From the NCBI RefSeq assembly GCF_015461805.1, contig NZ_JACVZE010000003.1:434001-498000 (forward strand): a stretch of DNA of 64,000 nucleotides. The letters are read 5' to 3'. Both the position numbers and the translations under genes were made by a program. Positions 29,501-41,213 of the stretch are shown here, one piece after another; position 1 is the first letter of the stretch; every line of letters starts with the position of its first letter. The DNA comes from Pseudomonas pisciculturae (GTDB taxonomy: Bacteria; Pseudomonadota; Gammaproteobacteria; Pseudomonadales; Pseudomonadaceae). The notes below the pieces were generated by a model that worked only from the letters and a program-made list of their open reading frames with translations, was not told the DNA's origin and made no database searches.

Positions 29501-32500
29501 TGACAGTGAACGACTTAACGTTCGCCAAACCATCCACATCAGTCGCGTTCAGATTAACGACGATGGCGTCAGTTTGATCTTCGGTGCCGGTGGCAGTGGT
29601 GGCCACGGCTACTGGAGCATCGTTTACAGCCGCGACAGAAATGCTGCCGCCAACCGCTGGCGAAGTCAGTGCACCCGAACCATCAGCGTTGCCGCTGTCG
29701 GTCGCGGTGTAGGTGAAGTTCACCGTGCCGTTGAAGTTCTCAGCCGGCTTGAAGTACAGAGTTGCCGCACCGTTAGCAGCATCAATGCTGCCAGTGAACG
29801 GTTTGGTCATCTCTGCGTCGGTGAAGAACGAGCCTTGTTTCGGATCGATGCTGGTAACGGTGAACGACTTAACGTTCGCCAGGCCATCAACATCAGTCGC
29901 GTTCAGGTTAACCACGATGGCGTCAGTCTGATCTTCGGTACCGGTAGCAGTAGTTGCCAGAGCTACTGGAGCATCATTCACAGCAGCTACGGAAATGCTG
30001 CCGCCAACCGCTGGCGAAGTCAGTGCACCCGTACCATCAGCGTTACCGCTGTCGGTCGCGGTGTAAGTGAAGTTCACCGTGCCGTTGAAGTTCTCAGCCG
30101 GCTTGAAGTACAGAGTTGCCGCACCGTTAGCAGCATCAATGCTGCCAGTGAACGGTTTGGTCATCTCTGCGTCGGTGAAGAACGAGCCTTGTTTCGGATC
30201 GATGCTGGTAACGGTGAACGACTTAACGTTCGCCAGGCCATCAACATCAGTCGCGTTCAGGTTAACCACGATGGCGTCAGTCTGATCTTCGGTACCGGTA
30301 GCAGTAGTTGCCAGAGCTACTGGAGCATCATTCACAGCAGCTACGGAAATGCTGCCGCCAACCGCTGGCGAAGTCAGTGCACCCGTACCATCAGCGTTAC
30401 CGCTGTCGGTCGCGGTGTAAGTGAAGTTCACCGTGCCGTTGAAGTTCTCAGCCGGCTTGAAGTACAGAGTCGCCGCGCCGTTAGCAGCATCAATGCTGCC
30501 AGTAAACGGTTTGGTCATCTCTGCATCGGTGAAGAACTGACCTTGTTTCGGATCGATGCTGGTAACGGTGAACGACTTAACGTTCGCCAGGCCATCGACA
30601 TCGGTCGCGTTCAGGTTAACCACGATGGCGTCAGTCTGATCTTCAGTACCGGTAGCAGTAGTTGCCACAGCCACCGGAGCATCGTTAACCGCAATCACAT
30701 TGATCGGCAGCGCAATCGAAGTGGAAACCGGATCAGCACTACCATCTTGCGCAGTGGCGGTCACGGTGAGGTTCACCAGGCCATTGGCGTTTGGCACCGG
30801 GTTGTAGACCAGTGTGGCCTTGTCCCAGAGGCTGATATCGACGCTTTGATTGCCAGCCGTAGCCGTGAAGGAGTGGCCCGTCGTGCCATCCGTGATGGTC
30901 GCGCCGACCGGAATACCGCTGATTTCCAGCTTGAGCGTCTCGGAGCCGTCTGCATCAGTGGCGAAAGCGTCGATAGTCGACAACTTGATCGCATGGTCTT
31001 CCAGGCCGGTGTTCAGCACCTGGGTAACGCTGATGTTGTCCAGCACGCCGCCAGCGCCGTTGTTGGCAGGACCGGTCGGGGCTTTGAATTCGAGTTTGGC
31101 ATCACCGTCGGCCGTAACTGGCACTACAAAGGTGTAGGTCTGCATGCCCACCACGGTGGTGTCCAGGGTGCCGACTTTGACGCCGCCCCAGAACACATCG
31201 ATGACCGAGTCACCTTCATAACCCGCACGCGGCGAGTAATCGACCGAGATGCTGTAAGCCGTGCCGCTTTCGGCCTTGATGATGGTGTAAAGGCTGGCAT
31301 CGTCGCCCGGGGCTTTTTCCAGCTCGATGACCTGGCTATTGCCAGGCGTGTTCACGCCGTACACGCCGCTTTGGCCGATTTCGACCTCGCTGCCTACGTT
31401 ACCGGTCAACCACGGGGTGGACGGGGTGGTGCCGGCTGCGTTGTTCGCATCGCCAACCGCAACATTGCTCCACGACCCGTTGAGCTGGACGTTATCGAAG
31501 TTGATCGAGGTTACGGTGCCGCCGCCAACCAGGCTCAGGTGCGGAGTATCGGTGACCGGCGCGATGGTGACCGGTGCTGTCGTCTCAGCGCTGGCTTTGC
31601 CGCCATTGTCGACCGCCGTGAAGGTGACCGACGTGTTGCCGCTCCAGTCAGCGGTTGGTGAGAAGTAGACCGACGCTTTGCCGTCCAGACCCGCCGGTAC
31701 GGAGTCGCCGACCTTGAGTTCGGTCGTCAGGGTATCGTCGCTGTACAGCTTGCCGTTCTCCGGCAAGGTGGTGATGACGAACTTGGCGACGTTACCGTCC
31801 ACATCAGCGCCGCTCAGGACGATGATGGCGGTATGGTCTTCGTCAGCGCCGACAGGCGCTGCCGATGCAGTAGGCGCATCGTTGATCAGGTCGATAGCGA
31901 CCGTGCCTGTGGCGCTGCCGGTTTCTGGTGGCTCACGGTCGAGGTTACCGCCACCGATATCGGTGACGTCGATGGTTACGGTACGCGCATCGCCGCTCGG
32001 GTTGTTGCCCGGCGCCTGGAAGGTGATCGCTTCGACCACCTTGATGAAGTCAGCCGCGCTGTTGCCGGCTGGCGAAGTGCTGGTCAGCGTGTAGACGATC
32101 TTGCCATCAGCGGCGCTGCCGGTTTGGGTGATGGTGATGCCCGCAACCGCCAAAGCCTTGAGCACGTCGGCACTGCTGAGCAGGTCGCCGGAGGCCAAGT
32201 GGTCAACGGTGACCACGACCTTGCTGAAGGTTTTGTTGTCGCCGTCTTTGATGGTCAGTTTATCGACCAGAGCCACAGCGTTTTGTTGCTCGACAAACGT
32301 GGTGCTGTTGAACTCAACAACCGGCTTATCGTTGACCGGAACCACGTAAATCGTGGAGTTCACGGCGGCCGAGTCGGCTTGGCCATCGTTGACGGTGATG
32401 GTCAGGTTGCGGTTAACCGGGCTTGGGTCATCGCTTTCGCTGGCGAAATGCACCGAGCGCAGAACTTCCTGGTATTCAGCCTTGGTGGCTTCACCGGATA

Positions 32501-35500
32501 GGCTCAGGATGCCTGTAGTTTTGTCGTAGCTGACAGTGATCTTGGTGTTGCTGACATCGGCGATCAGCACGTCATCGGTCAGGTGGTTGACCAGCGTGAC
32601 CTTGGCGCTTTGCAAGGTAGCGTTGTCGACGTCAGTGATGGTCAGGTTCGCCGCAACGTAGCCGCCTGGCTTGCCTTCAATGTAAGTATCGCCGAACGCA
32701 TTGGTGGAGCCGTTGCCCAGTACGGGCGCGTCGTTGACCGCCGTCACCACGATGCTGATTTTGCCGGTTGTGACCTCTTCAACACCGGTGCTCAGCTCTT
32801 TGGCCGTGGTTTTCACGGTCAGGTCGAAGCTGGCGGTGGAATCCTTGAACGGCGTAACGCTCAGGGTTTTCAGGTTCCAGTCGCTCACGTCATACAGCGT
32901 GCTCGCGCCAGTCGAGATGATGCTGTGACCGGTGGTGCCGTCAGTGATCACGGTGCCTTCCGGCAAGCCGCTGATCTCTACCTTGTGGGATTCCGAACCG
33001 TCGGTGTCGACAAACTCGGCGGTGATCGGCGCCACCTTGATGGCGGTATCTTCCAGGCCGTAGTTGTAGACGTTGCCGGTGTAATAGCCTTCGCCATTGC
33101 TCACATGGCTATCGCCAAGCACCACACCGGCGGCTTCCAACGCTGCCGCACTGGTGAAGGTCGGCACGCCGCTGCTGCCCAGCGCTACCGACGGGCCGTT
33201 GTTGATCGACACGTTGACGTCGTAGTTGCCCGGGCCGTTCTGGTTGTAGTGGTAGACGTCGAGGGTGTAGTAACCCGACTCGGTCGGTGTGTAAGCCGAA
33301 CCGTTGATCCCGCTGCCGTTGCTCCAGGTTTCACTGGCGACCAGCTTGCCGCCCACGGTGATTGCCAGGCTGTCGTCAGCCGTACCGGTGAAGGTGTAGC
33401 TCTGGCCGGCTTCGAGGTAGACCAGGCCGGACACTTTGGTCGCGGTGCCTTCGGCTACATTGCCGTTGCTCACATCGCTGGTCACGCCCGTGGAGGCGGC
33501 GCTGTCAGCGGTTTTGCCGTTGATCACGTTGATCAGCGTGGTGGAACTGGTGACGCCTTGGCCGTTGGTGCCCAGGTCAGTCGGCAGGTTGCCGCCGGTC
33601 CAGGTTTGAATGGTCAAGCCTGTTGGCAATTGGCCGATGGTCAGCACTGGCACATCCGTCACCGGGTGGATATCCACGGTGATGGTTTGGGTCGCGCTGT
33701 TTTTGCTGCCGTCGGTGGCCTGGAAATTCAGCTCGGCGTAATCGCCTTGCTTGTTGCCGACGCCGGTGCCGGTGTAGCTGTTGTCACCTGACTCGTTCTC
33801 AACCGGGGTGTAACGCACGTTGTGGTTGTCGAAGTCAGCCTGGCTGAAGGCTTTGCCGGCCGAGGTATCGGTTTTCAGGTCGGCTTCGGTGAGCTTGACC
33901 CACACGCCGTCGACTTTGTACTCGATGGAGCCAACAGGCAGGCTGGTGAACACCACTTTCGGGTCGGTGGATTCAGCGTCATTGACGCCAAAGTTCGACC
34001 ACTTCAGTTCGATTGAAGTGTCTTCATCGCCAGAGATCTGAGCGTTGGCGGCCGTCGGAGCATCGTTGTACAGGTCGATACCGACCGTGCCGCTGTAGCT
34101 GCCGGTTTGTACAGGGTCACGGGCCAGGTTACCGCCACCGATGTCGGTGACATCGATGGTGACGGTGCGACCGGTGTCATGCGGGTTGTTACCCGGCGCC
34201 TGGAAGGTGATTGCGTTAATCACCTGGGTGAAGTCTGCGGCGCTGCTGCCTTTAGACGAGTCGCTGGTCAGGGTGTAGATGACCTTGCCATCAGCGGCGG
34301 TGCCGGTTTGGGTGATGGTGATACCGGCCACAGCGAGGGCATTGAGCACGTCGGTGCTGCTCAGCAGGTCGCCGGCGTCCAGGTGATCAACGGTAACGAC
34401 TACTTTGCTGAAGGTGGTGTTGTCGACATCGGTGATGCTCAGGTTTTTAACCAGGGCCACGGCGCTGCCGTTTTCTTCGTTAAAGGTGGTGCTGTCGAAG
34501 CTCACGACCGGCTTGTCGTTTTCTGGAACCACATAGACGGTGGAGTTCACCGGCGCCGAGTCCGCTTGGCCATCGTTGACGGTGATGGTCAGCTTGCGAT
34601 CAATCGGGCTCGGGTCTTCGCTGGTGCTGGCGAAATGCACCGAACGCAGCACTTCCTGGTACTCGGCCTTGGTGGCTTCACCGGACAGGCTCAGGATGCC
34701 GGTTTGGGCGTCGTAGCTGACGGTGATTTTGCTGTTGGTCACATCAGCAATGAGCACGTCATCGGTCATGTGGTTGGTCAGCGTGACCTTGGCACTTTGC
34801 AGGGTGCTGTTGTCAACGTCGCTGACCGTCAGGTTCGCCGCGACGTAACCGCCTGGCTTGCCTTCGATGTAGGTGTCGCCAAAGTTGTTGGTGGAACCGT
34901 TGCCCAGTACCGGCGCATCGTTCACCGCGATCACATTGATCGGCAGGGTGATCGACTCGATCTTCGGCGCGGCAGTGCCGTCCTGCGCCGTGGCGGTCAC
35001 GGTGAGGTTCACCAGGCCATTGGCGTTTGGCACTGGGTTGTAGACCAGTGTGGACTTGTTCCAGCCGCTGATGTCGACGCTTTGATTGCCGGCCGACGCC
35101 GTAAAGGTATTGCCCGAGCCATCCGAAATGGTCGCGCCTTCCGGAATGCCGCTGATTTCCAGCTTCAGGGTTTCGGAGCCATCCTTGTCGGTGGCGTAGG
35201 CATCAATCGCGGACAACTTGATCGCGTGATCTTCCAGGCCGGTGTTCAGCACTTGGGTGACGCTGATGTTGTCCAGCACGCCGCCAACGGAGTTGTTGGT
35301 GTCGCCAGTCGGCGCTTTGAATTCGAGTTTGGCATCACCGTCAGCGGTGACCGGCACCACAAAGGTGTAGGTCTTCATGCCCACCACGGTGGTGTCCAGG
35401 GTGCCGACTTTGACGCCGCCCCAGAACACATCGATCACCGAGTTATTCTCGGCGCCAGCGCGCGGCGAGTAGTCGACCGAGATGGTGTAAGCCGTGCCGC

Positions 35501-38500
35501 TTTCAGCCTTGATGATGGTGTACAGGTTGGCAGCGTCGCCGGTATTTTTTTCCAGCTCGATGACCTGGCTGTTGCCTGGGGTCTCTACACCGTAGACGCC
35601 GCTCTGGCCGATCTCGACCTGGTCGCCAACGTTATCGGTCAGCCACGGGGTGCCGCCGGCTGCGTTGTTGGCATCGCCAACCGCAACCGTGCCCCACGAA
35701 CCGTTGATCGGGGCGTTGTCGAAGTTGATCGAGCTGACGGTGCCGCCGCCACCCAGGCTCAGGTGCGGGGTGTCGGTGACCGGGGCAATCGTGACCACGA
35801 CCGTGGACTCGGCGCTGGATTCGCTAGGCTTGCTGCCATTGGCGCCAGTCACACCATCGTCGACCGCGGTGAATTTCACCGACGTTGTGCCGCTCCAGTC
35901 AGCGGTTGGCGAGAAGTAGACCGAAGCCTTGCCGTCCAAACCTGCCGCTACCGAGTCACCGACGTTGAGTTCAGTGGTCAGGGTGGCGTCGCTGTACAGC
36001 TTGCCGTTTTCCGGCAAGGCGGTGATGACGAAACTGACGACCTTGCCGTCCACGTCCGCGCCGCTCAGTACGATCGTGGCCACATGGTCTTCGTTAGCAC
36101 CGGTGGTGGTTCCCGATGCCGTCGGTGCGTCGTTGACCAGGTCGATAGCGACCTTGCCCGTAGCGCTGCCGGTCAGCGCCGGGTCACGGGCCAGGTTGCC
36201 GCCGCCGATGTCGGTGACATCGATGGTCACGGTGCGATCCGCGCCGTCCAGGTTATTACCCGGGCTTTCGAATTTGATTGCGTTAATCACCTGGGTGAAG
36301 TCGGCGGCGCTGCTGCCTTTCGACGAATCACTGGTCAGGGTGTAGATGACCTTGCCATCAGCGGCGGTGCCGGTTTGGGTGATGGTGATACCGGCCACGG
36401 CCAGCGCCTTGAGCACGTCGGCGCTGCTCAGCAGGTCGCCGGAAGCCAGGTGATCGACGGTGACCACGACTTTGCTGAAGGTGGTGTTGTCGACGTCGGT
36501 GATGCTCAGGTTTTTGACCAAAGCCACCGGGACGCCTTGCTCGGTGAACACAGCGTTCTCGAAGCTCACCACAGGCTTGTCGTTTTCTGGAACCACGTAG
36601 ACGGTGGAGTTCACCGGCGCCGAGTCTTTATCACCGTCGTTGACGGTGATCGTCAGTTTGCGATCAGCCGGGCTCGGGTTTTCGCTGGTGCTGGCGAAGT
36701 GCACCGAACGCAGGACTTCCTGGTATTCAGCCTTGGTGGCTTCACCGGACAAGCTCAAGATGCCCGTTTGGGCGTCGTAGCTGACGGTGATTTTGCTGTT
36801 GGTCACGTCCGCGATCAGCACGTCATCGGTCAGATGGTTGATCAGCGTGACTTTGGCGCTTTGCAGAGTGCTGTTGTCGACATCGCTGACGGTCAGGTTC
36901 GCCGCGACATAGCCGCCAGGTTTGCCTTCGATGTAGGTGTCGCCGAAGGCGTTGGTGGAGGCATTGCCCAGCACAGGAGCATCGTTGATCGCAGCAATAT
37001 CAATGCTGCCGTTGACCGCAGGAGACGTCAGTACATCAGAGCCATCAGCATTGCCGCTGTCGGTGGCGGTGTAGGTGAAGTTCACCGTGCCGTTGAAGTT
37101 TTCAGCCGGCTTGAAGTACAGGGTGGCCGCACCGTTGGTGGCATCAATGGTGCCGGTGAACGGTTTGGTCATCGCTGCGTCGGTGAAGAACGAGCCTTGC
37201 TGCGGGTCGATAGCGCTGACCGTGAACGATTTGACGTTCGCCAGGCCATCAACATCCGTCGCGCTGAGGTTAACCACGATGGCGTCAGCTTGATCTTCGG
37301 TGCCGGTGGCAGTGGTCGCCACGGCAACTGGAGCATCGTTTACAGCAGCAATTTCGATGCTGCCGTTGACCGCAGGAGACGTCAGTACATCAGAGCCATC
37401 AGCGTTGCCACTGTCGGTCGCGGTGTAGGTGAAGTTCACGGTGCCGTTGAAGTTTTCAGCCGGCTTGAAGTACAGGGTGGCCGCGCCGTTGATGGCATCA
37501 ATGGTGCCAGTGAACGGTTTGGTCATCGCAGCGTCGGTGAAGAACGAGCCCTGACGCGGGTCGATAGCACTGACGGTGAACGATTTGACGTTCGCCAAGC
37601 CATCGATATCAGTGGCGCTGAGGTTAACCACGATGGCGTCAGTTTGATCTTCGGTGCCGGTGGCAGTGGTCGCCACGGCTACTGGAGCATCGTTCACAGC
37701 AGCAACTTCGATGCTGCCGCTGACCGCAGGAGACGTCAGTACATCAGAGCCATCAGCGTTGCCGCTGTCGGTCGCGGTGTAGGTGAAGTCCACAGTGCCG
37801 TTGAAGTTTTCAGCGGGCTTGAAGTACAGGGTGGCCGCGCCGTTGGTGGCATCGATGGTACCGGTGAACGGTTGGGTCATCGCTGCGTCGGTGAAGAACT
37901 GACCTTGTTTCGGATCGATAGCGCTGACAGTGAACGACTTAACGTTCGCCAGGCCATCAACATCCGTCGCGCTCAGGTTAACCACGATGGCGTCAGCTTG
38001 ATCTTCGGTGCCAGTGGCAGTGGTCGCCACGGCTACTGGAGCATCATTTACAGCAGCGATATCAATGCTGCCGTTGACCGCAGGAGACGTCAGTACATCA
38101 GAGCCATCAGCGTTGCCGCTGTCGGTCGCGGTGTAGGTGAAGTTCACCGTGCCGTTGAAGTTTTCAGCGGGTTTGAAGTACAGGGTTGCCGCGCCGTTGG
38201 TGGCATCGATGGTGCCAGTGAACGGTTGGGTCATCGCTGCGTCGGTGAAGAACTGACCTTGTTTCGGATCGATAGCGCTGACAGTGAACGATTTAACGTT
38301 CGCCAGACCATCAATATCCGTCGCACTCAGGTTAACCACGATGGCGTCAGTTTGATCTTCGGTGCCGGTAGCAGTGGTCGCCACCGCTACTGGAGCATCG
38401 TTCACAGCAGCAACTTCGATACTGCCGTTGACCGCAGGAGACGTCAGTACATCAGAGCCATCAGCGTTGCCGCTGTCGGTCGCGGTGTAGGTGAAGTTCA

Positions 38501-40871
38501 CCGTGCCATTGAAGTTTTCAGCCGGCTTGAAGTACAGGGTGGCCGCGCCGTTGGTGGCATCAATGGTGCCGGTGAACGGTTGGGTCATCGCTGCGTCGGT
38601 GAAGAACGAGCCTTGCAGCGGGTCGATAGCGCTGACAGTGAACGACTTAACGTTCGCCAGGCCATCCACGTCGGTAGCGCCCAGGTTAACCACGATGGCG
38701 TCAGCTTGATCTTCGGCGCCGCTCGCAGTCACTGGAGTGGCCACCGGCGCATCGTTCACAGCAGCAATTTCGATGCTGCCGTTGACCGCAGGAGACGTCA
38801 GTACATCAGAGCCATCAGCGTTGCCGCTGTCGGTCGCGGTGTAGGTGAAGTTCACGGTGCCGTTGAAGTTTTCAGCCGGCTTGAAGTACAGGGTGGCCGC
38901 ACCGTTGGTGGCATCGATGGTGCCAGTGAACGGTTGGGTCATCGCCGCGTCGGTGAAGAACGAGCCTTGCTTCGGATCTACAGCGCTGACAGTGAACGAC
39001 TTGACGTTCGCCAGGCCATCGATATCAGTGGCGCTCAGGTTAACCACGATGGCGTCAGTTTGATCTTCGGTGCCGGTGGCAGTGGTCGCCACGGCTACTG
39101 GAGCATCGTTCACAGCAGCAACTTCGATGCTGCCGCTGACCGCAGGAGACGTCAGTACATCAGAGCCATCAGCGTTGCCGCTGTCGGTCGCGGTGTAGGT
39201 GAAGTTCACCGTGCCATTGAAGTTTTCAGCCGGCTTGAAGTACAGGGTGGCCGCGCCGTTGGTGGCATCAATGGTGCCGGTGAACGGTTGGGTCATCGCT
39301 GCGTCGGTGAAGAACGAGCCTTGCAGCGGGTCGATAGCGCTGACAGTGAACGACTTAACGTTCGCCAGGCCATCCACGTCGGTAGCGCCCAGGTTAACCA
39401 CGATGGCGTCAGCTTGATCTTCGGCGCCGCTCGCAGTCACTGGAGTGGCCACCGGCGCATCGTTCACCGGCGTCACGGTCAAATTCAGGTTGCTGCTCGA
39501 GCCGGTGTTGGTGGTGTAACCAATCTGCGGCACTTCACCGTTGTAATTTTTGATCGGTGTAAAGGTATACGCGCCATCAGCGCCAATTGTGACGGTACCC
39601 ACGCCGTCGATATTGGCAGTTTCACCCGCGAGGTAGGTCACATTGCCCACGGTGAAACTGGCCACAGACAGCTCGTTGTCAATGTCGCTGTCGTTGCTCA
39701 ACACGTTACCCAACGCCACTGAATCTTCGGCGATAGTGTTGGTATCCGGCAGCAAAACACTCGGATCATCTACAGCAACGACCGTGGAATCAGCCGGCTC
39801 AGGGTTGATCGCCAGCTTTTCGTAATTACCGCCGTCGGCATTGGTGATGGTGACGCTCAGGTGCAGGTCTTTGCCATCGGCCAGGTTGGCGGGTGTGTCG
39901 AAGCTCACCGTGCCGCTGGATTTACCGGCCTCGATAGTGATGGTCTGATCGTTGGACAGCTTGATGATCACATCAGTCTGCGCCGGGTTGTTCACGGTCG
40001 CGGTGTAGATGATCTTGCCGCCTTCATCCACCGAACCCGTCGCGGTCAGCGTGACGGTAGTGGTGTCGATGGTGTCTGCGATCTGGGTCACCGCCGGCGC
40101 CGGGTCGGTGGTGATGTTCAGCCTGCCGCCGCCGGAGGTGCCGGTGATGGTGGCGGAGATTTCCGATGCGTCCAGGTACGGCGTGTCGTTGCCCACATAA
40201 GTGACATTCAACACACCGGCGGTCTGACCGGCAGCGATCACCACGGACAAACCGTTGGAGAGCGTCACAGTCATGTCACTGGTCGGAGCTTGGGTAATGA
40301 ATACGGTGTACACCACCACGCCACCGGCTTCGGTGATGCTCGGCGTGGCCGTCAGGGTGATGGTGACGTTGCGTGTATCAACACCGTTATTGTCGCCAAC
40401 GGTGACGGGCGTGGTAACGGCATCACCGGCATTCAGGCCGGTGGTCGGGTAACCGATGGTGGGGTCAACCACGCCTGCGGTGGCCTCCAGCACGATAAAG
40501 CTGTGACCGCCGCCCGCAGCGCCATCTGAACCCGCAGCGGTTTGGCCGGCAGCGGTGGCTTCGAGGTCTTGGGTCGGGTCGGCGCCGGCAGCGATGGCTT
40601 GCTGCAGTTCGGCAACGGACGGTGCCGCCTGGGCAGTGGCGGCGCTGAGGTCGGTGACGGAGTCAGGAGCGTTTGCGCTCCACTGAGTGTCACGACCCAA
40701 ATCGATGGTACGGCCATCAGCCAATTCCAGAGACACGGCGCCCGATGCGCCGGTATCGACTTGCTCACCCGCGAACAGGCGATCCCCTTCTACAAGCAGG
40801 CGACGAATCCCTTCCGGGGAAACCGCGAACACTTGACCGACAATGCTTTTGACGACCGCAACGCTGCTCAT
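20553..40871 (-). CDS. lapA: LapA giant biofilm adhesin (RTX, type I secreted)
   Basis: One uninterrupted 6772-residue frame. Residues 1-130 are the outer-membrane retention module, containing the LapG-type cleavage motif TAAG at 106-109 and a second TAAG at 111-114. Ig/Calx-beta-like segments follow (about 130-465), then seven ~118-residue repeats (467-1294), a mixed region with cadherin-like YIEGKPGGY domains (three copies), two lectin-like domains (about 1710-1877 and 3113-3287) and a PA14-like domain (2403-2613), then twelve ~118-residue repeats (about 3393-4810) and seven 116-residue repeats (about 4811-5620), a second PA14-like domain (5763-5967), a von Willebrand A domain with an intact MIDAS DTSGS (near 6270), RTX GGxGxDxL nonapeptides (about 6540-6665) and a C-terminal type I secretion signal. 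Start ATG 40869-40871 with GGAGAG upstream. It mediates irreversible surface attachment; secreted by LapEBC and released by LapG. Confidence 0.97.
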   Translation of the reverse strand: MSSVAVVKSIVGQVFAVSPEGIRRLLVEGDRLFAGEQVDTGASGAVSLELADGRTIDLGRDTQWSANAPDSVTDLSAATAQAAPSVAELQQAIAAGADPTQDLEATAAGQTAAGSDGAAGGGHSFIVLEATAGVVDPTIGYPTTGLNAGDAVTTPVTVGDNNGVDTRNVTITLTATPSITEAGGVVVYTVFITQAPTSDMTVTLSNGLSVVIAAGQTAGVLNVTYVGNDTPYLDASEISATITGTSGGGRLNITTDPAPAVTQIADTIDTTTVTLTATGSVDEGGKIIYTATVNNPAQTDVIIKLSNDQTITIEAGKSSGTVSFDTPANLADGKDLHLSVTITNADGGNYEKLAINPEPADSTVVAVDDPSVLLPDTNTIAEDSVALGNVLSNDSDIDNELSVASFTVGNVTYLAGETANIDGVGTVTIGADGAYTFTPIKNYNGEVPQIGYTTNTGSSSNLNLTVTPVNDAPVATPVTASGAEDQADAIVVNLGATDVDGLANVKSFTVSAIDPLQGSFFTDAAMTQPFTGTIDATNGAATLYFKPAENFNGTVNFTYTATDSGNADGSDVLTSPAVSGSIEVAAVNDAPVAVATTATGTEDQTDAIVVNLSATDIDGLANVKSFTVSAVDPKQGSFFTDAAMTQPFTGTIDATNGAATLYFKPAENFNGTVNFTYTATDSGNADGSDVLTSPAVNGSIEIAAVNDAPVATPVTASGAEDQADAIVVNLGATDVDGLANVKSFTVSAIDPLQGSFFTDAAMTQPFTGTIDATNGAATLYFKPAENFNGTVNFTYTATDSGNADGSDVLTSPAVNGSIEVAAVNDAPVAVATTATGTEDQTDAIVVNLSATDIDGLANVKSFTVSAIDPKQGQFFTDAAMTQPFTGTIDATNGAATLYFKPAENFNGTVNFTYTATDSGNADGSDVLTSPAVNGSIDIAAVNDAPVAVATTATGTEDQADAIVVNLSATDVDGLANVKSFTVSAIDPKQGQFFTDAAMTQPFTGTIDATNGAATLYFKPAENFNGTVDFTYTATDSGNADGSDVLTSPAVSGSIEVAAVNDAPVAVATTATGTEDQTDAIVVNLSATDIDGLANVKSFTVSAIDPRQGSFFTDAAMTKPFTGTIDAINGAATLYFKPAENFNGTVNFTYTATDSGNADGSDVLTSPAVNGSIEIAAVNDAPVAVATTATGTEDQADAIVVNLSATDVDGLANVKSFTVSAIDPQQGSFFTDAAMTKPFTGTIDATNGAATLYFKPAENFNGTVNFTYTATDSGNADGSDVLTSPAVNGSIDIAAINDAPVLGNASTNAFGDTYIEGKPGGYVAANLTVSDVDNSTLQSAKVTLINHLTDDVLIADVTNSKITVSYDAQTGILSLSGEATKAEYQEVLRSVHFASTSENPSPADRKLTITVNDGDKDSAPVNSTVYVVPENDKPVVSFENAVFTEQGVPVALVKNLSITDVDNTTFSKVVVTVDHLASGDLLSSADVLKALAVAGITITQTGTAADGKVIYTLTSDSSKGSSAADFTQVINAIKFESPGNNLDGADRTVTIDVTDIGGGNLARDPALTGSATGKVAIDLVNDAPTASGTTTGANEDHVATIVLSGADVDGKVVSFVITALPENGKLYSDATLTTELNVGDSVAAGLDGKASVYFSPTADWSGTTSVKFTAVDDGVTGANGSKPSESSAESTVVVTIAPVTDTPHLSLGGGGTVSSINFDNAPINGSWGTVAVGDANNAAGGTPWLTDNVGDQVEIGQSGVYGVETPGNSQVIELEKNTGDAANLYTIIKAESGTAYTISVDYSPRAGAENNSVIDVFWGGVKVGTLDTTVVGMKTYTFVVPVTADGDAKLEFKAPTGDTNNSVGGVLDNISVTQVLNTGLEDHAIKLSAIDAYATDKDGSETLKLEISGIPEGATISDGSGNTFTASAGNQSVDISGWNKSTLVYNPVPNANGLVNLTVTATAQDGTAAPKIESITLPINVIAVNDAPVLGNGSTNNFGDTYIEGKPGGYVAANLTVSDVDNSTLQSAKVTLTNHMTDDVLIADVTNSKITVSYDAQTGILSLSGEATKAEYQEVLRSVHFASTSEDPSPIDRKLTITVNDGQADSAPVNSTVYVVPENDKPVVSFDSTTFNEENGSAVALVKNLSITDVDNTTFSKVVVTVDHLDAGDLLSSTDVLNALAVAGITITQTGTAADGKVIYTLTSDSSKGSSAADFTQVINAITFQAPGNNPHDTGRTVTIDVTDIGGGNLARDPVQTGSYSGTVGIDLYNDAPTAANAQISGDEDTSIELKWSNFGVNDAESTDPKVVFTSLPVGSIEYKVDGVWVKLTEADLKTDTSAGKAFSQADFDNHNVRYTPVENESGDNSYTGTGVGNKQGDYAELNFQATDGSKNSATQTITVDIHPVTDVPVLTIGQLPTGLTIQTWTGGNLPTDLGTNGQGVTSSTTLINVINGKTADSAASTGVTSDVSNGNVAEGTATKVSGLVYLEAGQSYTFTGTADDSLAITVGGKLVASETWSNGSGINGSAYTPTESGYYTLDVYHYNQNGPGNYDVNVSINNGPSVALGSSGVPTFTSAAALEAAGVVLGDSHVSNGEGYYTGNVYNYGLEDTAIKVAPITAEFVDTDGSESHKVEISGLPEGTVITDGTTGHSIISTGASTLYDVSDWNLKTLSVTPFKDSTASFDLTVKTTAKELSTGVEEVTTGKISIVVTAVNDAPVLGNGSTNAFGDTYIEGKPGGYVAANLTITDVDNATLQSAKVTLVNHLTDDVLIADVSNTKITVSYDKTTGILSLSGEATKAEYQEVLRSVHFASESDDPSPVNRNLTITVNDGQADSAAVNSTIYVVPVNDKPVVEFNSTTFVEQQNAVALVDKLTIKDGDNKTFSKVVVTVDHLASGDLLSSADVLKALAVAGITITQTGSAADGKIVYTLTSTSPAGNSAADFIKVVEAITFQAPGNNPSGDARTVTIDVTDIGGGNLDREPPETGSATGTVAIDLINDAPTASAAPVGADEDHTAIIVLSGADVDGNVAKFVITTLPENGKLYSDDTLTTELKVGDSVPAGLDGKASVYFSPTADWSGNTSVTFTAVDNGGKASAETTAPVTIAPVTDTPHLSLVGGGTVTSINFDNVQLNGSWSNVAVGDANNAAGTTPSTPWLTGNVGSEVEIGQSGVYGVNTPGNSQVIELEKAPGDDASLYTIIKAESGTAYSISVDYSPRAGYEGDSVIDVFWGGVKVGTLDTTVVGMQTYTFVVPVTADGDAKLEFKAPTGPANNGAGGVLDNISVTQVLNTGLEDHAIKLSTIDAFATDADGSETLKLEISGIPVGATITDGTTGHSFTATAGNQSVDISLWDKATLVYNPVPNANGLVNLTVTATAQDGSADPVSTSIALPINVIAVNDAPVAVATTATGTEDQTDAIVVNLNATDVDGLANVKSFTVTSIDPKQGQFFTDAEMTKPFTGSIDAANGAATLYFKPAENFNGTVNFTYTATDSGNADGTGALTSPAVGGSISVAAVNDAPVALATTATGTEDQTDAIVVNLNATDVDGLANVKSFTVTSIDPKQGSFFTDAEMTKPFTGSIDAANGAATLYFKPAENFNGTVNFTYTATDSGNADGTGALTSPAVGGSISVAAVNDAPVALATTATGTEDQTDAIVVNLNATDVDGLANVKSFTVTSIDPKQGSFFTDAEMTKPFTGSIDAANGAATLYFKPAENFNGTVNFTYTATDSGNADGSGALTSPAVGGSISVAAVNDAPVAVATTATGTEDQTDAIVVNLNATDVDGLANVKSFTVSAVDPKQGSFFTDAAMTKPFTGSIDAANGAATLYFKPAENFNGTVNFTYTATDSGNADGTGALTSPAVGGSIAVAAVNDAPVAVATTATGTEDQTTAIVVNLNATDVDGLANVKSFTVTSIDPKQGSFFTDAAMTKPFTGSIDAANGAATLYFKPAENFNGTVNFTYTATDSGNADGTGALTSPAVGGSISVAAVNDAPVAVATTATGTEDQTTAIVVNLNATDVDGLANVKSFTVTSIDPKQGQFFTDAAMTKPFTGSIDATNGAATLYFKPAENFNGTVNFTYTATDSGNADGSGALTSPAVGGSISVAAVNDAPVAVATTATGTEDQTTAIVVNLNATDVDGLANVKSFTVTSIDPKQGSFFTDAAMTKPFTGSIDAANGAATLYFKPAENFNGTVNFTYTATDSGNADGTGVLTSPAVGGSISVAAVNDAPVAVATTATGTEDQTDAIVVNLNATDVDGLANVKSFTVTSIDPKQGQFFTDAEMTKPFTGSIDATNGAATLYFKPAENFNGTVNFTYTATDSGNADGTGALTSPAVGGSISVAAVNDAPVAVATTATGTEDQTTAIVVNLNATDVDGLANVKSFTVSAVDPKQGSFFTDAAMTKPFTGSIDAANGAATLYFKPAENFNGTVNFTYTATDSGNADGTGALTSPAVGGSIAVAAVNDAPVAVATTATGTEDQTTAIVVNLNATDVDGLANVKSFTVTSIDPKQGSFFTDAAMTKPFTGSIDAANGAATLYFKPAENFNGTVNFTYTATDSGNADGTGALTSPAVGGSISVAAVNDAPVAVATTATGTEDQTTAIVVNLNATDVDGLANVKSFTVTSIDPKQGQFFTDAAMTKPFTGSIDATNGAATLYFKPAENFNGTVNFTYTATDSGNADGSGALTSPAVGGSISVAAVNDAPVAVATTATGTEDQTTAIVVNLNATDVDGLANVKSFTVTSIDPKQGSFFTDAAMTKPFTGSIDAANGAATLYFKPSLNFNGTVNFTYTATDSGNADGTGVLTSPAVNGSIVVTPVNDAPVANATTATGTEDPAVGIAVKLSATDVDGLANIKTFTVGTPSNGEFYTNAAMTIKVTGPVTASNGEATVYFKPAENFNGTVNFTYTATDSGNADGTGVLTSPAVNGSIVVTPVNDAPVANATTATGAEDPAVGIAVKLSATDVDGLANIKTFNVGTPSNGEFYTNAAMTIKVTGPVTASNGEATVYFKPAENFNGTVNFTYTATDSGNADGTGVLTSPAVNGSIVVTPVNDAPVANATTATGTEDPAVGIAVKLSATDVDGLANIKTFTVGTPSNGEFYTNAAMTIKVTGPVTASNGEATVYFKPAENFNGTVNFTYTATDSGNADGTGVLTSPAVNGSIVVTPVNDAPVANATTATGTEDPAVGIAVKLSATDVDGLANIKTFTVGTPSNGEFYTNAAMTIKVTGPVTASNGEATVYFKPAENFNGTVNFTYTATDSGNADGTGVLTSPAVNGSILVTPVNDAPVANATTATGTEDPAVGIAVKLSATDVDGLANIKTFTVGTPSNGEFYTNAAMTIKVTGPVTASNGEATVYFKPAENFNGTVNFTYTATDSGNADGTGVLTSPAVNGSIVVTPVNDAPVANATTATGAEDPAVGIAVKLSATDVDGLANIKTFNVGTPSNGEFYTNAAMTIKVTGPVTASNGEATVYFKPAENFNGTVNFTYTATDSGNADGTGVLTSPAVNGSIVVTPVNDAPVANATTATGAEDPAVGIAVKLSATDVDGLANIKTFTVGTPSNGEFYTNAAMTIKVTGPVTASNGEATVYFKPAENFNGTVNFTYTANDGGNADGTNKLSSTAASGVITVTPVDDAPTATNGSVDGNEDTPIVLQWSTFGVNDVDSTPKVVFTSLPVAGSIEYKVNGVWVALTSADLATATSAGKGFSQADFDSQNVRFKPTANESGDNSFTSTGVGNKQSDYAELKFQATDGNSNSATKTITVDIHPVADAAVLTVSQAGAAAQGLTIQTWTGGNLPTALGTNGNGVSKSSDLISVIDAKTAASAASTGVIHTVSNDNVAVATATKVSGLIYLEAGKTYTFTGTADDSLAVTVGGKLVATETWGTNGSTIAGTAYTPTESGYYTLDIYHYNQAGAGNYNVNVSINNAPSVSLGSSGIQTYTSIEALKAAGAVLGESHVVNGEGYYTGYVYNSGLEDTVIKVSPITATFYDNDGSETHKVEISGMPAGTVITDGVTGHSYTSTGTTALYDVTNWNLSTLTVKPSKDSTTSFDLTVKATTTEVSTGETVTSTGKVSIVVTPVNDAPTLDLSTADGAVATGYNASYTERAATGVAITGIVAIADVDNTQMQSATITLKNASTGDQLTSSLVTVGGTYKGITVTSAGTDTSGKITLTLSGVADSATYKTLLESFQYSSTSKYPATGDRLIDISVKDNAGSDSLSSSVASSTITVKPQVYTLTTEGGAGVDTIDLGSSSANNIVVGDKGGITNPGTNYNIAFLVDTSGSIGSSAMKSIKDQLSSIFDTLIANASTKDSGVVKVLLVDFDTRVQSEVSVNLADKSAAKDALQAVLNQMVSNSSDMTNYQDAFKAASDWFKSSDATSNAGAKNLTYFITDGSPNVYTDVRGNPDLYSGKSSSVYFDNVVNSSNYVLGQSNPAYAFINGSWRMVVDGSGKVYSYDSRGNSTYEGMVVANSNGGFDVASVYSGNSTALENAKTAYSDLVNSVSDKVVVEAIGLGSSIDAAVLKQFDTDKSVSTIDTAKLADAITGHNADTGADNVYGGSGNDILFGDLISYKGQEGNAALKAFAAEKLATTVDQIDDRTLHQYITEHVQDVGALANASNIYGTSDGGDTLIGNAGNDILFGQGGNDTLSGGAGNDILVGGKGNDVLTGGAGADTFVWLKGDTNTNGGFDQITDFKHSEGDKLDLSDLLQGNTDANLDKYLKLTTDSSGNSTLSVSSSGSFTTSGGTADVTIKVDGANWGSGSTAINNLIAGGDLTVKHHD
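24010..26440 (-). repeat. lapA repeat block B: seven 348-bp units
   Basis: Seven near-identical 348-base units (116 residues each) in register: the same landmark recurs at 24214, 24562, 24910, 25258, 25606, 25954 and 26302. Each unit encodes [19 protein letters not shown] followed by LANIKTF and [16 protein letters not shown]. Variation between units is confined to a few codons. Confidence 0.95.
26441..30690 (-). repeat. lapA repeat block A2: twelve 354-bp units
   Basis: Twelve 354-base units (118 residues), each encoding TEDQT(D/T)[27 protein letters not shown](S/Q)FFTDA and the shared tail [20 protein letters not shown]. This tail is common to blocks A1, A2 and B, showing a shared ancestor. 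Within the block, bases 26584-27632 recur exactly at 28354-29402. Confidence 0.95.
36990..39470 (-). repeat. lapA repeat block A1: seven 354-bp units
   Basis: Seven 354-base units close to the N-terminal end, encoding TEDQ(A/T)[11 protein letters not shown](V/I)[13 protein letters not shown] and [19 protein letters not shown]. They differ from block A2 at consistent positions (NLSATD versus NLNATD; SGSIE versus GGSIS), so each block has been homogenised separately. Two units 708 bases apart (about 38461 and 39169) are identical over more than 300 bases. Confidence 0.93.
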
Positions 40872-41213
40872 AAAAGACTCTCCGTGTATTACCGATCAGG
40901 GGGTATCCATCATGGAGAACGGCCTCAATACCTATGCCGATTCGATAGCTGGAGTACTTAATGTGTGTAAAAAATTTGGCGTCAATAATCTGTTGTTTTG
41001 TTCAGCAAATTACTTTTACGTCAAGGTATTGACCTATTTGGCGCCATCCTAAACAATCCGCCGGGTAATGTCACATTGATATTTAATCGGCTCGCGACTT
41101 TCTGTTTGGACTATCAGGTCCCTATGACAAACAGTCATTTCGGTTGCCAATTCCAATGCAAAATTTCACTTTTGTTGCGTGTTTAAGGCAACCAATCCCG
41201 GGGATACATCAGA
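40872..41213. other. lapA-lapE divergent intergenic region
   Basis: An AT-rich 342-base region holding both promoters. On the minus strand a weak candidate lapA promoter is TTGACG (complement of 40980-40985) and TTAAGT (complement of 40956-40961) with an 18-base spacer. A direct repeat ATTTGGCG(T/C)CA occurs near 40974 and 41036. No gene or RNA gene seen. Confidence 0.45.
41020..41033. promoter_or_regulatory. Candidate FleQ box
   Basis: GTCAAGGTATTGAC is a palindrome of the form GTCAA-N4-TTGAC, closely matching the published FleQ consensus (GTCaNTAAAtTGAC). FleQ is the c-di-GMP-responsive regulator of lapA and other biofilm genes in pseudomonads. It lies between the two divergent lap transcripts. 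A half-site, GTCAATAA, is at 40981-40988. Confidence 0.5.

Noticed and set aside
21000..40600. Very long plus-strand open frames (1016, 1670 and 1871 codons) opposite lapA
   Set aside because: They are antisense shadows. Their repetition copies the lapA repeats, their composition is not that of any protein family, and stop-free antisense frames are expected when a 348/354-base repeat with biased codons is iterated.
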